Positions 45,993 to 57,100 of a stretch of 64,000 nt of DNA are shown in pieces. This DNA is from JAFEDN01 sp963795715 (GTDB lineage Bacteria; Pseudomonadota; Gammaproteobacteria; Coxiellales; Coxiellaceae): positions 1,364,001-1,428,000 of the forward strand of contig CAWCIY010000002.1 in NCBI GenBank assembly GCA_963795715.1, read 5' to 3'. The stretch's first letter is position 1; each line of letters starts with the position of its first letter. A program made the translations under genes and the position numbers. The notes below the pieces were generated by a model. That model was given only the letters and a program-made list of their open reading frames with translations. It did not search any database and was not told the origin of the DNA.

Positions 45993-48900
45993 TTAACTGA
46001 ATCCCTTGTCCACGGTCGAGGAAACAATAGTATTAAGGGGTCTTTTTTCCAGAGAACTAAACACTCCCGTCCTGGCGGGTGATCCTGATTCAGCGTCAAA
46101 ATCTTGAGAAGAGGACATGTGGCGTTGTGCATTAATCGGCTGAGAGGGGCTGACCATCATCGCTTGATCCGCAGATTCATTTTCCAGCACAATATCGGGT
46201 GTAAATGATTTTAATTCCAAACTCATTTTCTGTTCCAAGGTCAGTATATTTAATACTTTTTGATCATCTTGTCTTCGCGAAGTAGGCCCTACCCACCCTG
46301 CTTTTACTTTGGCAGCGATTTCTGCGGCTTTTTCTTCCATTTTTTGCGGCGTGGTTTCAGCGCAGAAAAATCGCGCCAATCGCGTGACCGAACAACACGA
46401 CACATCCGGTACCAGCACATGACGAGTTTTGCGTGCAATCAAATCCACCAAATGGGTTTGGTCCACAGCCTTGAGTTTATTCAAATCCATATTCACACCC
46501 TGCCGTTCTAATTGATGAATAATCGCGATGATCGCGCTGACAGTATCCCGCGCGGTATTTTGGCTTACATAACCGGTGATGCCTGCAATTTTAACCCGTT
46601 CCAATACCCGTTTAGTCACGGGACGAATAACATTTTTATGAAAATCCGCTTGCTCTTTGCCCGCCCCTTCAGCGTCAATCGTCGCTTGCTCAAAATATTT
46701 TTCCGCACGCCGTCTAATGCATAATTGCACCACAAAAAAACCAAAGCCCATGACACCGCTGATAACGGCGCCCATAATGGCGTTGCGCACAATCGTACTG
46801 GTGCTCTGTTCTGTAATTCCTGTACGAGGAGAAAAATTCACAATGGCTGCGGAAGGAAGCGTGAATAACAGGCCATCACTGACCGACACGTTATAAGCCG
46901 GGCTGTCGCTACTGCCATCGGTGATAAATTTAATTGCACCGCCAGCAATGCGTTGTTGAGAAAATTGCATCGTGGCAATTCCTGATGCCCCAATATCTTC
47001 AAAATGGCCATGTTGCACAGCACTAGCGGTAAAAACTAGTTCACCGCTAGGCGTTTCACGATCCGTAGCGCTAAGTTGATCAGAAGTGAGAATTAATGTC
47101 TGTCCTTGCGTGACGGTCAGGATATTTTTTTCCAGTACCGGCATGGCTTCAAAAGTAATCTCCGCCGGTTGCAAGCTTGTGGAGATTTGCCCATCACTCA
47201 CCGTAACCGAATAACCAGGCACTGTGGCGGTATCGTCTTGAGTAAATTCCACTTCACCCTTTTGAATTTGCGTTTGAGTAAATTGAGTAATGGCTATATT
47301 TGCCGCACCGACTAACGCAAATCGTCCTCCGGTCACTCCGCTGATAATGAACGTTAAACTACCCACATAATTTCCGGCTTGCGTAGCGCTCAACTGTGCT
47401 AAGGTCAAAATAATGGTTTGACCTTGGGTTATGGATAGAGAGTTGCTAACGAGAACCGGAGCGATATGGAAGCTGACCACGCTCAACTGAGCCGGTGTCG
47501 TGACCTTGCCGTTAGTCAGCGCGATGCTATAAACAGGGGCGTTGCTACTACCGTCAGTAATAAACTGCACCTGATTATTCTCAATTTGTCTTTGAGTAAA
47601 GCTGGCAATCAGTACTCCGCGATTGTTGATCAATTCAAAATGGCCATATTGTACTTCTCCAATGATAAACGTCAGACTATCGGCGCCAAAATTGGGATCC
47701 ACCGCACTGAGATTATCTGTGGTGAAAATCACGGATTGCCCTTGATTTACCGATAAATTATTATTGACTAACGTCGGGGCAACGTAAAAAGTGACCGCGC
47801 TACTTTGTGGTGTGGTAGTCATGATGCCATCGCTGACCGAAACCTGATATCCAGGAATGCTGGTGCTGCCATCCGCAACGAATTGAATAACGCTGTTTTG
47901 CACTTCGCCTTGCGCAAACTGCATAATCGCTGCCCCAAGATCAGAATTTCTCTGAAAATAGCCGTGTTGAACTGCACTGATTAAAAAAATAAGGCTAGGC
48001 GCTGAATTGTCCGGATCGGTAGCGGCTAAATTGATGGCGCTCATCAGCACCGTTTGCCCTTGACCCAACACCAACTGATTAGTGGTTAAGACCGGAGAAG
48101 CGTCAAAAGTGATGTGCGTCGCTTGTGCAGGAATAATCATTTTACCATCGCTCACTGCCATGCTGATGCCAGGCGCATAGATACTATTATTTTGCACGAA
48201 CTGAATCGACCCATTTTGTAACTGCGCTTGCGTGAAATGGAATAAAGGGTTACCTGGTGAATCCAGGAATTCAAACCGACCCTGCGTGACATCGCTGACC
48301 ACAAAGGTTAAGCCAGGTGCGCTGTCATCCGGATCGGTTGCGCTGAAATCATTGCTGTTCAGAACAACCGTTTGGCCTTGCTTAACCGTCAATTGATTAT
48401 TTATTAAAACCGGCGCGGCATTAAAAAAGATTTGGGTAGCCTGTGCCGGAATCGTCATTTTGCCATCACTGACTGCCACCCAATCTCCGGGCGCATACAC
48501 CGTCCCATCCTGTACGAATTGCACGGTGCCATTAGAAATTTGAGACTGGGTAAAACTGGTAATGGGGTCGCCTGGCCTATTCATTAACTCAAATTGGCCG
48601 TGCCGCACATTGCTGACGATAAATGTTAAATCGGACGCTGAATTATCAGGGTCCATGGCGCTGAACATTGTATTGTTTAACACTAGACTTTGACGTTGAT
48701 TCAACGTCATGGTGTTATTGCCTAATATTGGCGCTAAATTAAAAGTGATGTTACAGGGTTGTGGAGTTGTGGTTATAGAACCATCACTGACGCCAATATT
48801 GCAACTGGGGGCACTCAGGCTGCCATCGTGAACGAATTGAATCGCACCCACTTCCACTTGAGATTGAACAAAACCGGTAATCGCCACGCCTGGATTGCCG

Positions 48901-50954
48901 GCTTGTTGAAAATAACCGTGTTGCACCGAGCTCGCTAAAAAAATCAAACTGGGATCATCATTACTATTATCTAAATCTTTTGCATTGAGTTGACTGGAAA
49001 ATAACGTCAAGGTTTGTCCCTGATTCACAAAAAATTTGTTATTCACTAATGTAGCGCCGCGATGGATAAAGGTAATCGCGGCAGGTTGTGTTAAGGCGAT
49101 TAAACCTTGACCTATTTGTATGTTATAGGAGGGAGGAAAAGCGCTGTCATCATGAGTAAACTGCACCTCACCGTGATTGATATGTTGTTGTAAAAAATTA
49201 GTTATGGCGATGAATGAGTTATTGACGAATGAAAAATAACCATGTTCTATCCCACTAACAGTAAACAATATGTTCGAATTCCAGGAAAAATGAGTCAAGT
49301 AAGTGGCATTCAAATCACTACTGTTTAATAACACCGTATTACCTTTAGGAATCGTTAACTGATTATTTAACAATGAAATAATGGCGTCTCCAAATATTAT
49401 ATACCCGGCACCACCGCTAGCAGTTTGAGTCGACCCAATAACTAAATCATCTACCCCATCGGCATTGACATCTCCTGCGCTACTAACCGAATCACCGAAT
49501 CCATAAAAAATAAATCCATTAACACCATTTAAACTAATGCCATTTAAACAGAAGAGAGTCATATTGCTGAAGCTATCCACATTTGAATTTCCAAATATGA
49601 TAAAGCTGCAACCCATCGATGGTGCTCCAATAATCAAATCATCCACACCATCATCATTGACATCGCCTGCTCCACTGACTGACGCACCGACTGAACCACG
49701 GCTCAACACACCATTTAAAATAAACCCATTGGAACTATTCAAACTAGAGAGAGTAATATTACCAGAGTTACCAATATCTGGATTTCCAAATATAATATAG
49801 CCAGCACCTGCACCTGAATTGACATACGGTGCTCCAATAATTAAATCAGCCAGTTCGTCACCATTGACATCTCCTGCTCCACTGACTGAAGCACCAAATT
49901 GAGCATAATCAGCATCACTTTTTATAACAAACCCATTAGAACCATTCAAACTAGATAGAGCAATATTGCCTGACTTACCGATATCGGGTTTTCCAAACAC
50001 CACATAACTAGCGCTTGTTTGCGAATTATAACCTGGCGCGCCAATGATCAAATCACTCACACCATCACCATTCACATCATCCGCTCCGCTAACTGAGGTA
50101 CCGCTTGCATCTCCAGAACCAAAGCCTCCGTTAATTCCGTTTAATACAAATCCGTTAGTGCCATTTAAGCTCGAAAGAGCAATATTTCCAGAACTACCAA
50201 TGGCCACCCCTCCAAACACGACATAACTGGCGCCCGCATTGAAATTAGCGCCAGGTGCACCAATGATGAAATCATTGACGCCATCACTATTGATGTCACC
50301 CACACCACTGACTGAAGTTCCACTATAATCACAGGGAGGACAACTATTTCCTCCATTAATACCCGTGACAACAAATCCATTGGCGCCATTTAAGCTGGAA
50401 AGTGCGATACTTCCCGAACTACCGATATCCGCCTTCCCAAATACTACATAACTAGCGCCTGTATCTGAATTAGTATACGGTGCTCCAATAATTAGATCAT
50501 CGATACCATCGCCATTGATATCCCCTACTCCACTGACTGAAGAACCACTTTCGCTATAAGAATTACCAGCAACTCCAGTTAAAACGAACCCATTTTTACC
50601 GTTTAGGTTAGATGGCATTATACTATTCAAGCTTCCAATACCCGGTTTTCCAAATATCACATAACAGGCGCCGGCAAGTGAATTCACGTTAGGAGCGCCA
50701 ATGATAACGTCATCTATCCCATCATGATTGATATCCCCCGCACTACTCACCGAATAGCCAACACCATCTCCTTGCCTAACTCCATTGATGCTAAAACCCG
50801 TTGCCGGCGTCAAACTAGCTATATCAACACTGGCAGGAAAATCAGTTTCCACTGATAATAAACGCCGTTGTCCGGCACGAACAAGAGTATCGTTGATATT
50901 AGAATCCAACGAAAAAGTAGAATTTAAAGACAGTAAATCAGAATGTTTCATCAT
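45993..50954 (-). CDS. Giant FG-GAP/CSPG membrane protein with helical output domain
   Basis: 1653 residues from the ATG at 50954 (or 50951; GGAG upstream fits either). Seven FG-GAP blades (about 40-510) follow a short N-terminus with no signal peptide. Eight CSPG/cadherin-like repeats (about 525-1370) are of the type NNQLTVKQGQTVVLNSNDFS. A membrane helix lies at about 1389-1413 (IMGAVISGVMGFGFFVVQL), followed by RRR. The cytoplasmic part has a helical domain of about 120 residues (1436-1555) with a Cys-Cys pair (DVSCCSVTRLARFF), then a disordered Ser-rich tail. No kinase is present. The helical domain recurs in the two upstream paralogues and is not a family I recognise. Confidence 0.88.
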   Translation of the reverse strand: MMKHSDLLSLNSTFSLDSNINDTLVRAGQRRLLSVETDFPASVDIASLTPATGFSINGVRQGDGVGYSVSSAGDINHDGIDDVIIGAPNVNSLAGACYVIFGKPGIGSLNSIMPSNLNGKNGFVLTGVAGNSYSESGSSVSGVGDINGDGIDDLIIGAPYTNSDTGASYVVFGKADIGSSGSIALSSLNGANGFVVTGINGGNSCPPCDYSGTSVSGVGDINSDGVNDFIIGAPGANFNAGASYVVFGGVAIGSSGNIALSSLNGTNGFVLNGINGGFGSGDASGTSVSGADDVNGDGVSDLIIGAPGYNSQTSASYVVFGKPDIGKSGNIALSSLNGSNGFVIKSDADYAQFGASVSGAGDVNGDELADLIIGAPYVNSGAGAGYIIFGNPDIGNSGNITLSSLNSSNGFILNGVLSRGSVGASVSGAGDVNDDGVDDLIIGAPSMGCSFIIFGNSNVDSFSNMTLFCLNGISLNGVNGFIFYGFGDSVSSAGDVNADGVDDLVIGSTQTASGGAGYIIFGDAIISLLNNQLTIPKGNTVLLNSSDLNATYLTHFSWNSNILFTVSGIEHGYFSFVNNSFIAITNFLQQHINHGEVQFTHDDSAFPPSYNIQIGQGLIALTQPAAITFIHRGATLVNNKFFVNQGQTLTLFSSQLNAKDLDNSNDDPSLIFLASSVQHGYFQQAGNPGVAITGFVQSQVEVGAIQFVHDGSLSAPSCNIGVSDGSITTTPQPCNITFNLAPILGNNTMTLNQRQSLVLNNTMFSAMDPDNSASDLTFIVSNVRHGQFELMNRPGDPITSFTQSQISNGTVQFVQDGTVYAPGDWVAVSDGKMTIPAQATQIFFNAAPVLINNQLTVKQGQTVVLNSNDFSATDPDDSAPGLTFVVSDVTQGRFEFLDSPGNPLFHFTQAQLQNGSIQFVQNNSIYAPGISMAVSDGKMIIPAQATHITFDASPVLTTNQLVLGQGQTVLMSAINLAATDPDNSAPSLIFLISAVQHGYFQRNSDLGAAIMQFAQGEVQNSVIQFVADGSTSIPGYQVSVSDGIMTTTPQSSAVTFYVAPTLVNNNLSVNQGQSVIFTTDNLSAVDPNFGADSLTFIIGEVQYGHFELINNRGVLIASFTQRQIENNQVQFITDGSSNAPVYSIALTNGKVTTPAQLSVVSFHIAPVLVSNSLSITQGQTIILTLAQLSATQAGNYVGSLTFIISGVTGGRFALVGAANIAITQFTQTQIQKGEVEFTQDDTATVPGYSVTVSDGQISTSLQPAEITFEAMPVLEKNILTVTQGQTLILTSDQLSATDRETPSGELVFTASAVQHGHFEDIGASGIATMQFSQQRIAGGAIKFITDGSSDSPAYNVSVSDGLLFTLPSAAIVNFSPRTGITEQSTSTIVRNAIMGAVISGVMGFGFFVVQLCIRRRAEKYFEQATIDAEGAGKEQADFHKNVIRPVTKRVLERVKIAGITGYVSQNTARDTVSAIIAIIHQLERQGVNMDLNKLKAVDQTHLVDLIARKTRHVLVPDVSCCSVTRLARFFCAETTPQKMEEKAAEIAAKVKAGWVGPTSRRQDDQKVLNILTLEQKMSLELKSFTPDIVLENESADQAMMVSPSQPINAQRHMSSSQDFDAESGSPARTGVFSSLEKRPLNTIVSSTVDKGFS

Positions 50955-51069
50955 TTTTCTCCATAAAAATGGGTTTTTAAAAAATCCTCACTCACTTAAC
51001 AAAGATATTGCGTAACGCGGATGGTGAGGGAAACCGCGTCCAATTTATCAATCTCACTCAATGACATCC

Positions 51070-54000
51070 TTACATCACTAAACACCCTTTTGATGCAGAG
51101 GAATTCGATACTCTCGTTAGCGTCCGTGATTTTTCCGCAGACGATCCAATGGGCGAAAGAGATACCTCTGTTGGCAGGGTGGATTGAGAGGAAGTTGTTT
51201 CAGTTTTTACCGATGGGAATAAACTCGCATCACTGACTCGAGAAGATGCAGAATGACTTTCCTTCGTTTCTTGTGCCTGCTTTTCAAGCTCAATTATACG
51301 CTGCTCTTGATTTAACAATCGGCGTTCCAGCAAGGAAAATCGGTCTGTAGATCGAGCCGCCGAAAAAAATGTAGAACGGCTAAGTGGCAATAGCGGTTCT
51401 CTATTTCCAGATTTAATGTCTCGATCCGGGGGCGACGAATTCAGGGAAAAGCTCGAAACAGGATCCTGCATGAGACTGCCACTCTCTATTTCAAACGTTG
51501 CACGCTGTTCTTTAAAATCTCCATGATCTTTCTGATAAGCGGTTACCGCGCGTTGGGCTATATTTTCGATTTCATAGCCAAACGCCGTTACATTTAATTG
51601 ATCGACCCAACGCCGTCCGTAGCAGGTTGCCGCACTAAAAAATCGAGTCCAGCACGTGGCTGCTTTAACCATTCCCTCCTGTTCCCGAATAGCGTCAGCG
51701 ACATAACCGGCAAAGACCTTGATCTGATCCGGCGCCAAATGTTTATAAAATTGTTGATAATTGATATTTACGTGCTGGATAAAATTATCCACCTTACGAA
51801 TATAGTCGTTGCCTTCTTCATTGGAAAAATCATAAATATCTAAATTCAACGCCACCCGTAAATGTTCCGCAAAGGTATTTTGCTGCCGGTGACTCCACAT
51901 TTTATAACGGCGATAGGAATAACCTGCTAAAGCGGTGAGTACACTCAATAAAGCCGTCGGCGTTACAATTTGCGTCCAAATACTCGTTGCAGGAGAGGGT
52001 AATACATTTAAAGAAAAATCCGTACTCGCGGTGAGATCACGCGGATCATGGGCCGTTATCATAATACCTAACAGCGAGACGGTATCTAATATGCCACTCA
52101 TATGTCCAGTCTGACTATTAAAATTCATACTGCTGGGTAACGGACGCAAATCAGACTGTTGTGCAGTATAGCTCAGGGTATTATTATCCGGATCTTCAAA
52201 GATACTCACGTCAACGGCGAAATCAAAAGGTTCACCGGCAACCACAGTTTGATTTGCCAATTGCTCGCCGCTCTTAACTTTAGGTTGATGATTAAAAGCG
52301 ATGGCTGCCGATTGGGTTACGGTAGTAATCACACTGTCGGTAACATTAAAAGCAAATGTCGGTGAATCATCACTGCTGCCATTATTGACAAATTGAATGC
52401 TACTGACCATGACGGATAGCTGCAAAAATTCCGTCAGAGCAACACCGGGTGTTGTAGCAAACTCAAACTGTCCTTGAGTGACATTGCTGACTCGAAAGAC
52501 TAAATTCATATTGGGTGTGTCTACACTCGAAGCGGTTAACGAAGTCGTTGAAATCACGGTGGGACGGCCTTGATCAATGATAAATGGATTTAAAGTTAAT
52601 ACCGGCGCTTGTCTAAAAGACACAATAGCGGGCTGGCTCGGAATTTCAATCACACCACTGGCGACGGCGACTCGATAACTCGGCGCCATCGTTCCGCCAT
52701 CATGCGTAAATTCAATTTGTTGCTCAATAACCATCGATTGATTGAAACGGGTGATATTGTCAGCAACAATTTTTCCCGAAGAATTTAACAGATTAAATTG
52801 ACCATACTGTAAATTGTAAATCACAAACTCCAGCTGATCTTCTCCTCCATCCAAATCATTGGCGCTTAATACCTCAGTGGTAACTGACGTACTGAGTCCT
52901 TGATTCACACTGATTTTGTTATTCACTAAGGTAGGCAGGCGATTAAAGCTAATGACGCTATCTTGATTGAAAGTATTGACCTGATCACTGATCGTGAGCG
53001 TAAAAGTGGGCGCGGTAATACTGCCGTCCGGCACAAATTTTATGGCTCCTGTACTGATATTCAGTGGATTAAATTGATTTAACTGCACGCCTGGATTCGT
53101 TAAAAGCTCAAATCGTCCATTACGTTGGTTGCTCGCCATGATCATCAAATAACTTAATGGGCTTTCTCTGTCACTCACCGCTAGCATATCCGAGGTTACG
53201 ATCAATGATCTGCCCTGGATAATGGGAAAACTATTGTTAATAAAAATAGGATGGGCATTAAAGTGGACGAATGAAAATAAATCGCGCAAATAAATATTAT
53301 TTGCCACTTGAATATCATAAACCGGCGGCTCTGCAGAGCCGTTATGAACAAATTGCACCTTATTCTGATTGATATCTGCCTGAGTAAATTGTGTAATGGG
53401 AAATCCGGGCTGGAGTTCGAATTCGAAGCGGCCTTGCGTGACTGACTTGACCTTGTAAACTAAAGAGCTCACATCGGATGGCGCTTTAGGGTCGCTCATA
53501 TTAAAATGCTGGGCGCCTAATCTGAGCGTTTGTCCAGAACGTAAAGGCAGTTGTTGTTTATAAGTGATCATGGAACCGCCGCCAAATAGCACGTAACTTT
53601 GACCTAACAGTGAAATCCCCGGAGCACCAACAATAAGATCAGCTATTCCATCGCCGTTAAAATCTCCTGCCGTACCCACAGCTTGACCACTTTCTTCATT
53701 CTTCCTCCCTTGCATCGCAAAACCACGTTGGCCATCTATCCATTGATGGAGATTTAAGACTCCATTCCCCCAATTAGAAGTATTCCTGGAACCAAAAATC
53801 ACATAACTTCTTCCAGCATAGCTGGAAACACCCCTTGCACCAATGACAAAATCAGCAATCTCATCACTATTCACATCGCCAGCATTGGCAACTGCCCAGC
53901 CACTTTGATCTATCAAAGATTCTCCTCGCAAAGAAAAACCATGCGAACCATCCATCAGCCGACTTAATGCTAATGTTCCGTTACCCCAAGCTAATCGATC

Positions 54001-57000
54001 AGAAGAGCCAAAAATAACATAACTTTTTCCCGCAGTTCCCGCCGCTTCAGGCGCTCCGACTAACACATCAGCAAAGCCATCTCCGTTGATATCTCCAACA
54101 GAATTGACACCAAGCCCGCTCCAGTCTCCAGTATTTTCTCCCACTAATACGAAACCCCGAACGCCATCAGTTAATTGACTCAGTTTTAAAGTGCCATTTT
54201 TCCAAGCATTGATATTGCGGGAGCCAAAAATAACATAACTGTAGCCAATTTGTGAGTTTGTGGAACTACTGGGTGCGCCAATGATAATATCTGTAATACC
54301 ATCCCCATTGACATCACCACCACCACTGACAAAAAAGCCACTTTCACTTCGAGCAACCTCTCCTTCGAGCACAAAACCACGACGCCCATCATGCAATTGG
54401 CTTAAGTCCACGGCGCCGTTTCCCCAGGCTGTTTGATTAGCAGAGCCGAAAATAATATAGGTCTTGCCAGCCACAAGCCTGCCCAAACTTAGCCTAGCAT
54501 ATGGAGCCCCAATAACCATATCGGCAAGACCATCCCCATTGATATCACCGGCTGAACTCACAGAACTACCGCAACCTTCATCAAGGCTTTCCTGTTTTAA
54601 CACAAAACCCCGTAATCCATCACACCAATCCGCTACTTGTAAGTAACCATTACCCCAGTGGCTTTTATTATTCGAACCAAAAATAACATAAGTTGCTCCT
54701 CCTACACCTGGAGCCCCTACCATGAAATCCTCCACTTCATCGCCATTGATATCTCCAGCTGAATTGACAGAATAACCGAATTCATTCTTCAAAGATTCCC
54801 CTATAAATAAAAATCCACGCTGACCATCACAGAGCTGATTAATATCTAAGATACCATTCTCCCAAGAATCGTTGGTCCCAAAGAGTACATAGCTTCTTCC
54901 CGCAAATGGAGCACCAATCACAATATCGTCAATTTGGTCGCCATTGATATCTCCGGTGGTGGCAACTGACCAGCCGTAGCCAGAAATATTTGAACTATCT
55001 TGTAACATAAAGCCATGCTTACCATCACTGGTTTTATCTAATTTCGCAATGGGTTGATAACCGACTACGGACAAAGGTATAAATTGGACCTGAGAGAAAA
55101 TACCTAAATTCCAGCCCTGAGTGGTTGCAGATTGGAAAAAAAGTTGATAATTAGGTTGCTGGTCACTGCCGTCATGAACAAAAAAAACTTCCTGCTTTAT
55201 TAGCTGATCAGAAGTAAAATAAGGGATAGAAAAGCCCGGGGGATTTTGTAAGGCTAATTCAAAACCACCGTTGTCAATCATATTAATCAGATAAATACCC
55301 GATAAAAAATAATTACCACTGTCTCTTATCGCTAAATCTTCTGCCCCCAATTTAACGACAGAGCCTTGTTGAACGACAAGCTGTCCTGGAGCGTGCCAAT
55401 TGGGAAAACCAAAGATCACATAACTTTTTCCTGCAGAATAATTGACCCCAGGAGAAGCACCATGAGTGCCAATAATAAAATCAGCCAAATGGTCACCATT
55501 AATATCTCCCAGAGGACTGAAGACCCAACCGCTATAATCTCCTATCGCTCCTCCTAGGGTAAATCCATTTTGGCCATTACATAACTCATTTAAATATATG
55601 ATGTTTTTCTGCCACAAAGAATTATTTTTGGAACCGAAAATGAGATAGCTACCCCCTCCAAAATTTTTTTCTGCTAAGGAAGCTTCTGGAGCCCCTATCA
55701 GAAAATCAGTGATTTGATCCCCATTAATATCACCAGCAGAGCTGACCGCAAAACTCATTTCATCCAGAATAACGTTACTTTTCACAGTAAATCCCAACTG
55801 CTGATCGTATAAATTATGTAATTCTAGTATCCCATTTCCCCAGTGGGTTTGGTTACGGGAACCGAAGATCACATGGCTTTTTCCTGGATAAATTCTGAAT
55901 TTACTGGGTGTTAAGGGTGCTCCGATAATCATATCTGATAAACCATCACCATTCATGTCTCCAGCCGAATTAACTGCATAACCACTCAAGTCATCTGTTT
56001 CCTCTCCCAATAACATAAAACCGCGAGTACCATCCATTAGGTCAATTAAATTAAAACTGGCATTTCCCCAGGCTGTTTGATTTGCAGAACCAAATACCAC
56101 ATAACTTTTGCCTGCATTAATTTTTTGCTGCGAGGTCGCATAGGGTGCTCCAATAATAAAATCAGCAATATCATCTCCATTGACATCTCCCACACCATTG
56201 AGGCTAGAGCCGCTCTGGTCTAACGTTTCTTCTCCTAGCAGAACAAATCCACGTTGACCATCAACCAATTGACCCAGAGATAACCTACCTCGACCCCAAG
56301 CAGAGTGGCTGTTGGACCCAAAAATAACGTAACTTTTTCCCGCTTCAATATATCCATTAGCGGTGGCATAGGATGCGCCGATTAGAAAATCATCTAAGCT
56401 ATCGCCATTCACATCACCCGCACAACTGACAGTGACGCCAATATGGTCCTCTGCTACCTCACCTAATAAAACAAAACCACGACGTCCATCTATTAAATCG
56501 CTCAGATTGAGGGCGCCATTGCCCCAAGCGCTAGAATCATTAGATCCAAAAACCACATAACTCTTCCCGGCAAATGCCAGCACAGGAAGTGTTGCATCAG
56601 GTGCTCCTATAAGGACATCGGATAAGCCATCACCATTGATATCCCCAGCCGTGCTAACAGAGTAACCACTAAAATCTCCCGGGGATTCGCCTTGCAAGAC
56701 AAATCCTCGAACCCCATCCGTTAATTGATCTAAGTTTAATACCCCGTCTCCCCACATTGATCTATTGGTAGATCCAAAGATAACGTAACTACTTCCTGCT
56801 TGATGACGACCGTCGGGAGAAGCGAGTTGAGCACCGATGATCAGATCTGAAAGTCCATCGCCGTTGATGTCTCCTGCTCCGCTGACGGAATAACCACTGT
56901 AATCTCCGGCAGCAACACCTTGTAACACAAACCCGTTGTTTCCATTGGCCAACTGTTCTAAATCGCAAATCGCGTCGGGGGCACAAAATTGAATAGGCAT
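51070..57000 (-). CDS. Giant double-propeller FG-GAP protein ending in a CaaX box
   Basis: 1976 residues from the ATG at 57000 (AAGGAGAT six bases upstream); the frame to 57036 has no ribosome site. It has two complete propellers of seven FG-GAP blades each (about 1-560 and 670-1170) with one CSPG-like repeat between and four after (about 1180-1560). A dystroglycan-type cadherin-like domain follows (about 1575-1665, GEPFDFAVDVSIFEDPDNNT). The membrane helix is at about 1680-1696, then RRYK. The helical output domain (about 1710-1825) has CWTRFFSAATCYG; a coiled coil is at about 1885-1915. The last four residues are CLVM, a farnesylation-type CaaX motif after Ser/Lys-rich sequence. No signal peptide is visible. 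Confidence 0.88.
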   Translation of the reverse strand: MPIQFCAPDAICDLEQLANGNNGFVLQGVAAGDYSGYSVSGAGDINGDGLSDLIIGAQLASPDGRHQAGSSYVIFGSTNRSMWGDGVLNLDQLTDGVRGFVLQGESPGDFSGYSVSTAGDINGDGLSDVLIGAPDATLPVLAFAGKSYVVFGSNDSSAWGNGALNLSDLIDGRRGFVLLGEVAEDHIGVTVSCAGDVNGDSLDDFLIGASYATANGYIEAGKSYVIFGSNSHSAWGRGRLSLGQLVDGQRGFVLLGEETLDQSGSSLNGVGDVNGDDIADFIIGAPYATSQQKINAGKSYVVFGSANQTAWGNASFNLIDLMDGTRGFMLLGEETDDLSGYAVNSAGDMNGDGLSDMIIGAPLTPSKFRIYPGKSHVIFGSRNQTHWGNGILELHNLYDQQLGFTVKSNVILDEMSFAVSSAGDINGDQITDFLIGAPEASLAEKNFGGGSYLIFGSKNNSLWQKNIIYLNELCNGQNGFTLGGAIGDYSGWVFSPLGDINGDHLADFIIGTHGASPGVNYSAGKSYVIFGFPNWHAPGQLVVQQGSVVKLGAEDLAIRDSGNYFLSGIYLINMIDNGGFELALQNPPGFSIPYFTSDQLIKQEVFFVHDGSDQQPNYQLFFQSATTQGWNLGIFSQVQFIPLSVVGYQPIAKLDKTSDGKHGFMLQDSSNISGYGWSVATTGDINGDQIDDIVIGAPFAGRSYVLFGTNDSWENGILDINQLCDGQRGFLFIGESLKNEFGYSVNSAGDINGDEVEDFMVGAPGVGGATYVIFGSNNKSHWGNGYLQVADWCDGLRGFVLKQESLDEGCGSSVSSAGDINGDGLADMVIGAPYARLSLGRLVAGKTYIIFGSANQTAWGNGAVDLSQLHDGRRGFVLEGEVARSESGFFVSGGGDVNGDGITDIIIGAPSSSTNSQIGYSYVIFGSRNINAWKNGTLKLSQLTDGVRGFVLVGENTGDWSGLGVNSVGDINGDGFADVLVGAPEAAGTAGKSYVIFGSSDRLAWGNGTLALSRLMDGSHGFSLRGESLIDQSGWAVANAGDVNSDEIADFVIGARGVSSYAGRSYVIFGSRNTSNWGNGVLNLHQWIDGQRGFAMQGRKNEESGQAVGTAGDFNGDGIADLIVGAPGISLLGQSYVLFGGGSMITYKQQLPLRSGQTLRLGAQHFNMSDPKAPSDVSSLVYKVKSVTQGRFEFELQPGFPITQFTQADINQNKVQFVHNGSAEPPVYDIQVANNIYLRDLFSFVHFNAHPIFINNSFPIIQGRSLIVTSDMLAVSDRESPLSYLMIMASNQRNGRFELLTNPGVQLNQFNPLNISTGAIKFVPDGSITAPTFTLTISDQVNTFNQDSVISFNRLPTLVNNKISVNQGLSTSVTTEVLSANDLDGGEDQLEFVIYNLQYGQFNLLNSSGKIVADNITRFNQSMVIEQQIEFTHDGGTMAPSYRVAVASGVIEIPSQPAIVSFRQAPVLTLNPFIIDQGRPTVISTTSLTASSVDTPNMNLVFRVSNVTQGQFEFATTPGVALTEFLQLSVMVSSIQFVNNGSSDDSPTFAFNVTDSVITTVTQSAAIAFNHQPKVKSGEQLANQTVVAGEPFDFAVDVSIFEDPDNNTLSYTAQQSDLRPLPSSMNFNSQTGHMSGILDTVSLLGIMITAHDPRDLTASTDFSLNVLPSPATSIWTQIVTPTALLSVLTALAGYSYRRYKMWSHRQQNTFAEHLRVALNLDIYDFSNEEGNDYIRKVDNFIQHVNINYQQFYKHLAPDQIKVFAGYVADAIREQEGMVKAATCWTRFFSAATCYGRRWVDQLNVTAFGYEIENIAQRAVTAYQKDHGDFKEQRATFEIESGSLMQDPVSSFSLNSSPPDRDIKSGNREPLLPLSRSTFFSAARSTDRFSLLERRLLNQEQRIIELEKQAQETKESHSASSRVSDASLFPSVKTETTSSQSTLPTEVSLSPIGSSAEKSRTLTRVSNSSASKGCLVM

Positions 57001-57100
57001 TGTAAATCTCCTTATAATGGTTAAACAAAATCTCAAGTAAACTTCATTAAACTTCCTAGTTTCATCGTTTCCTTCTCAAAAAATCGTTTTTCCGTACGGA

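Noticed and set aside
45974..46132. Longer start for the SecB-like gene
   Set aside because: The extra residues lie within the end of the preceding giant gene, have no SecB resemblance, and a ribosome site precedes the internal ATG at 45973.
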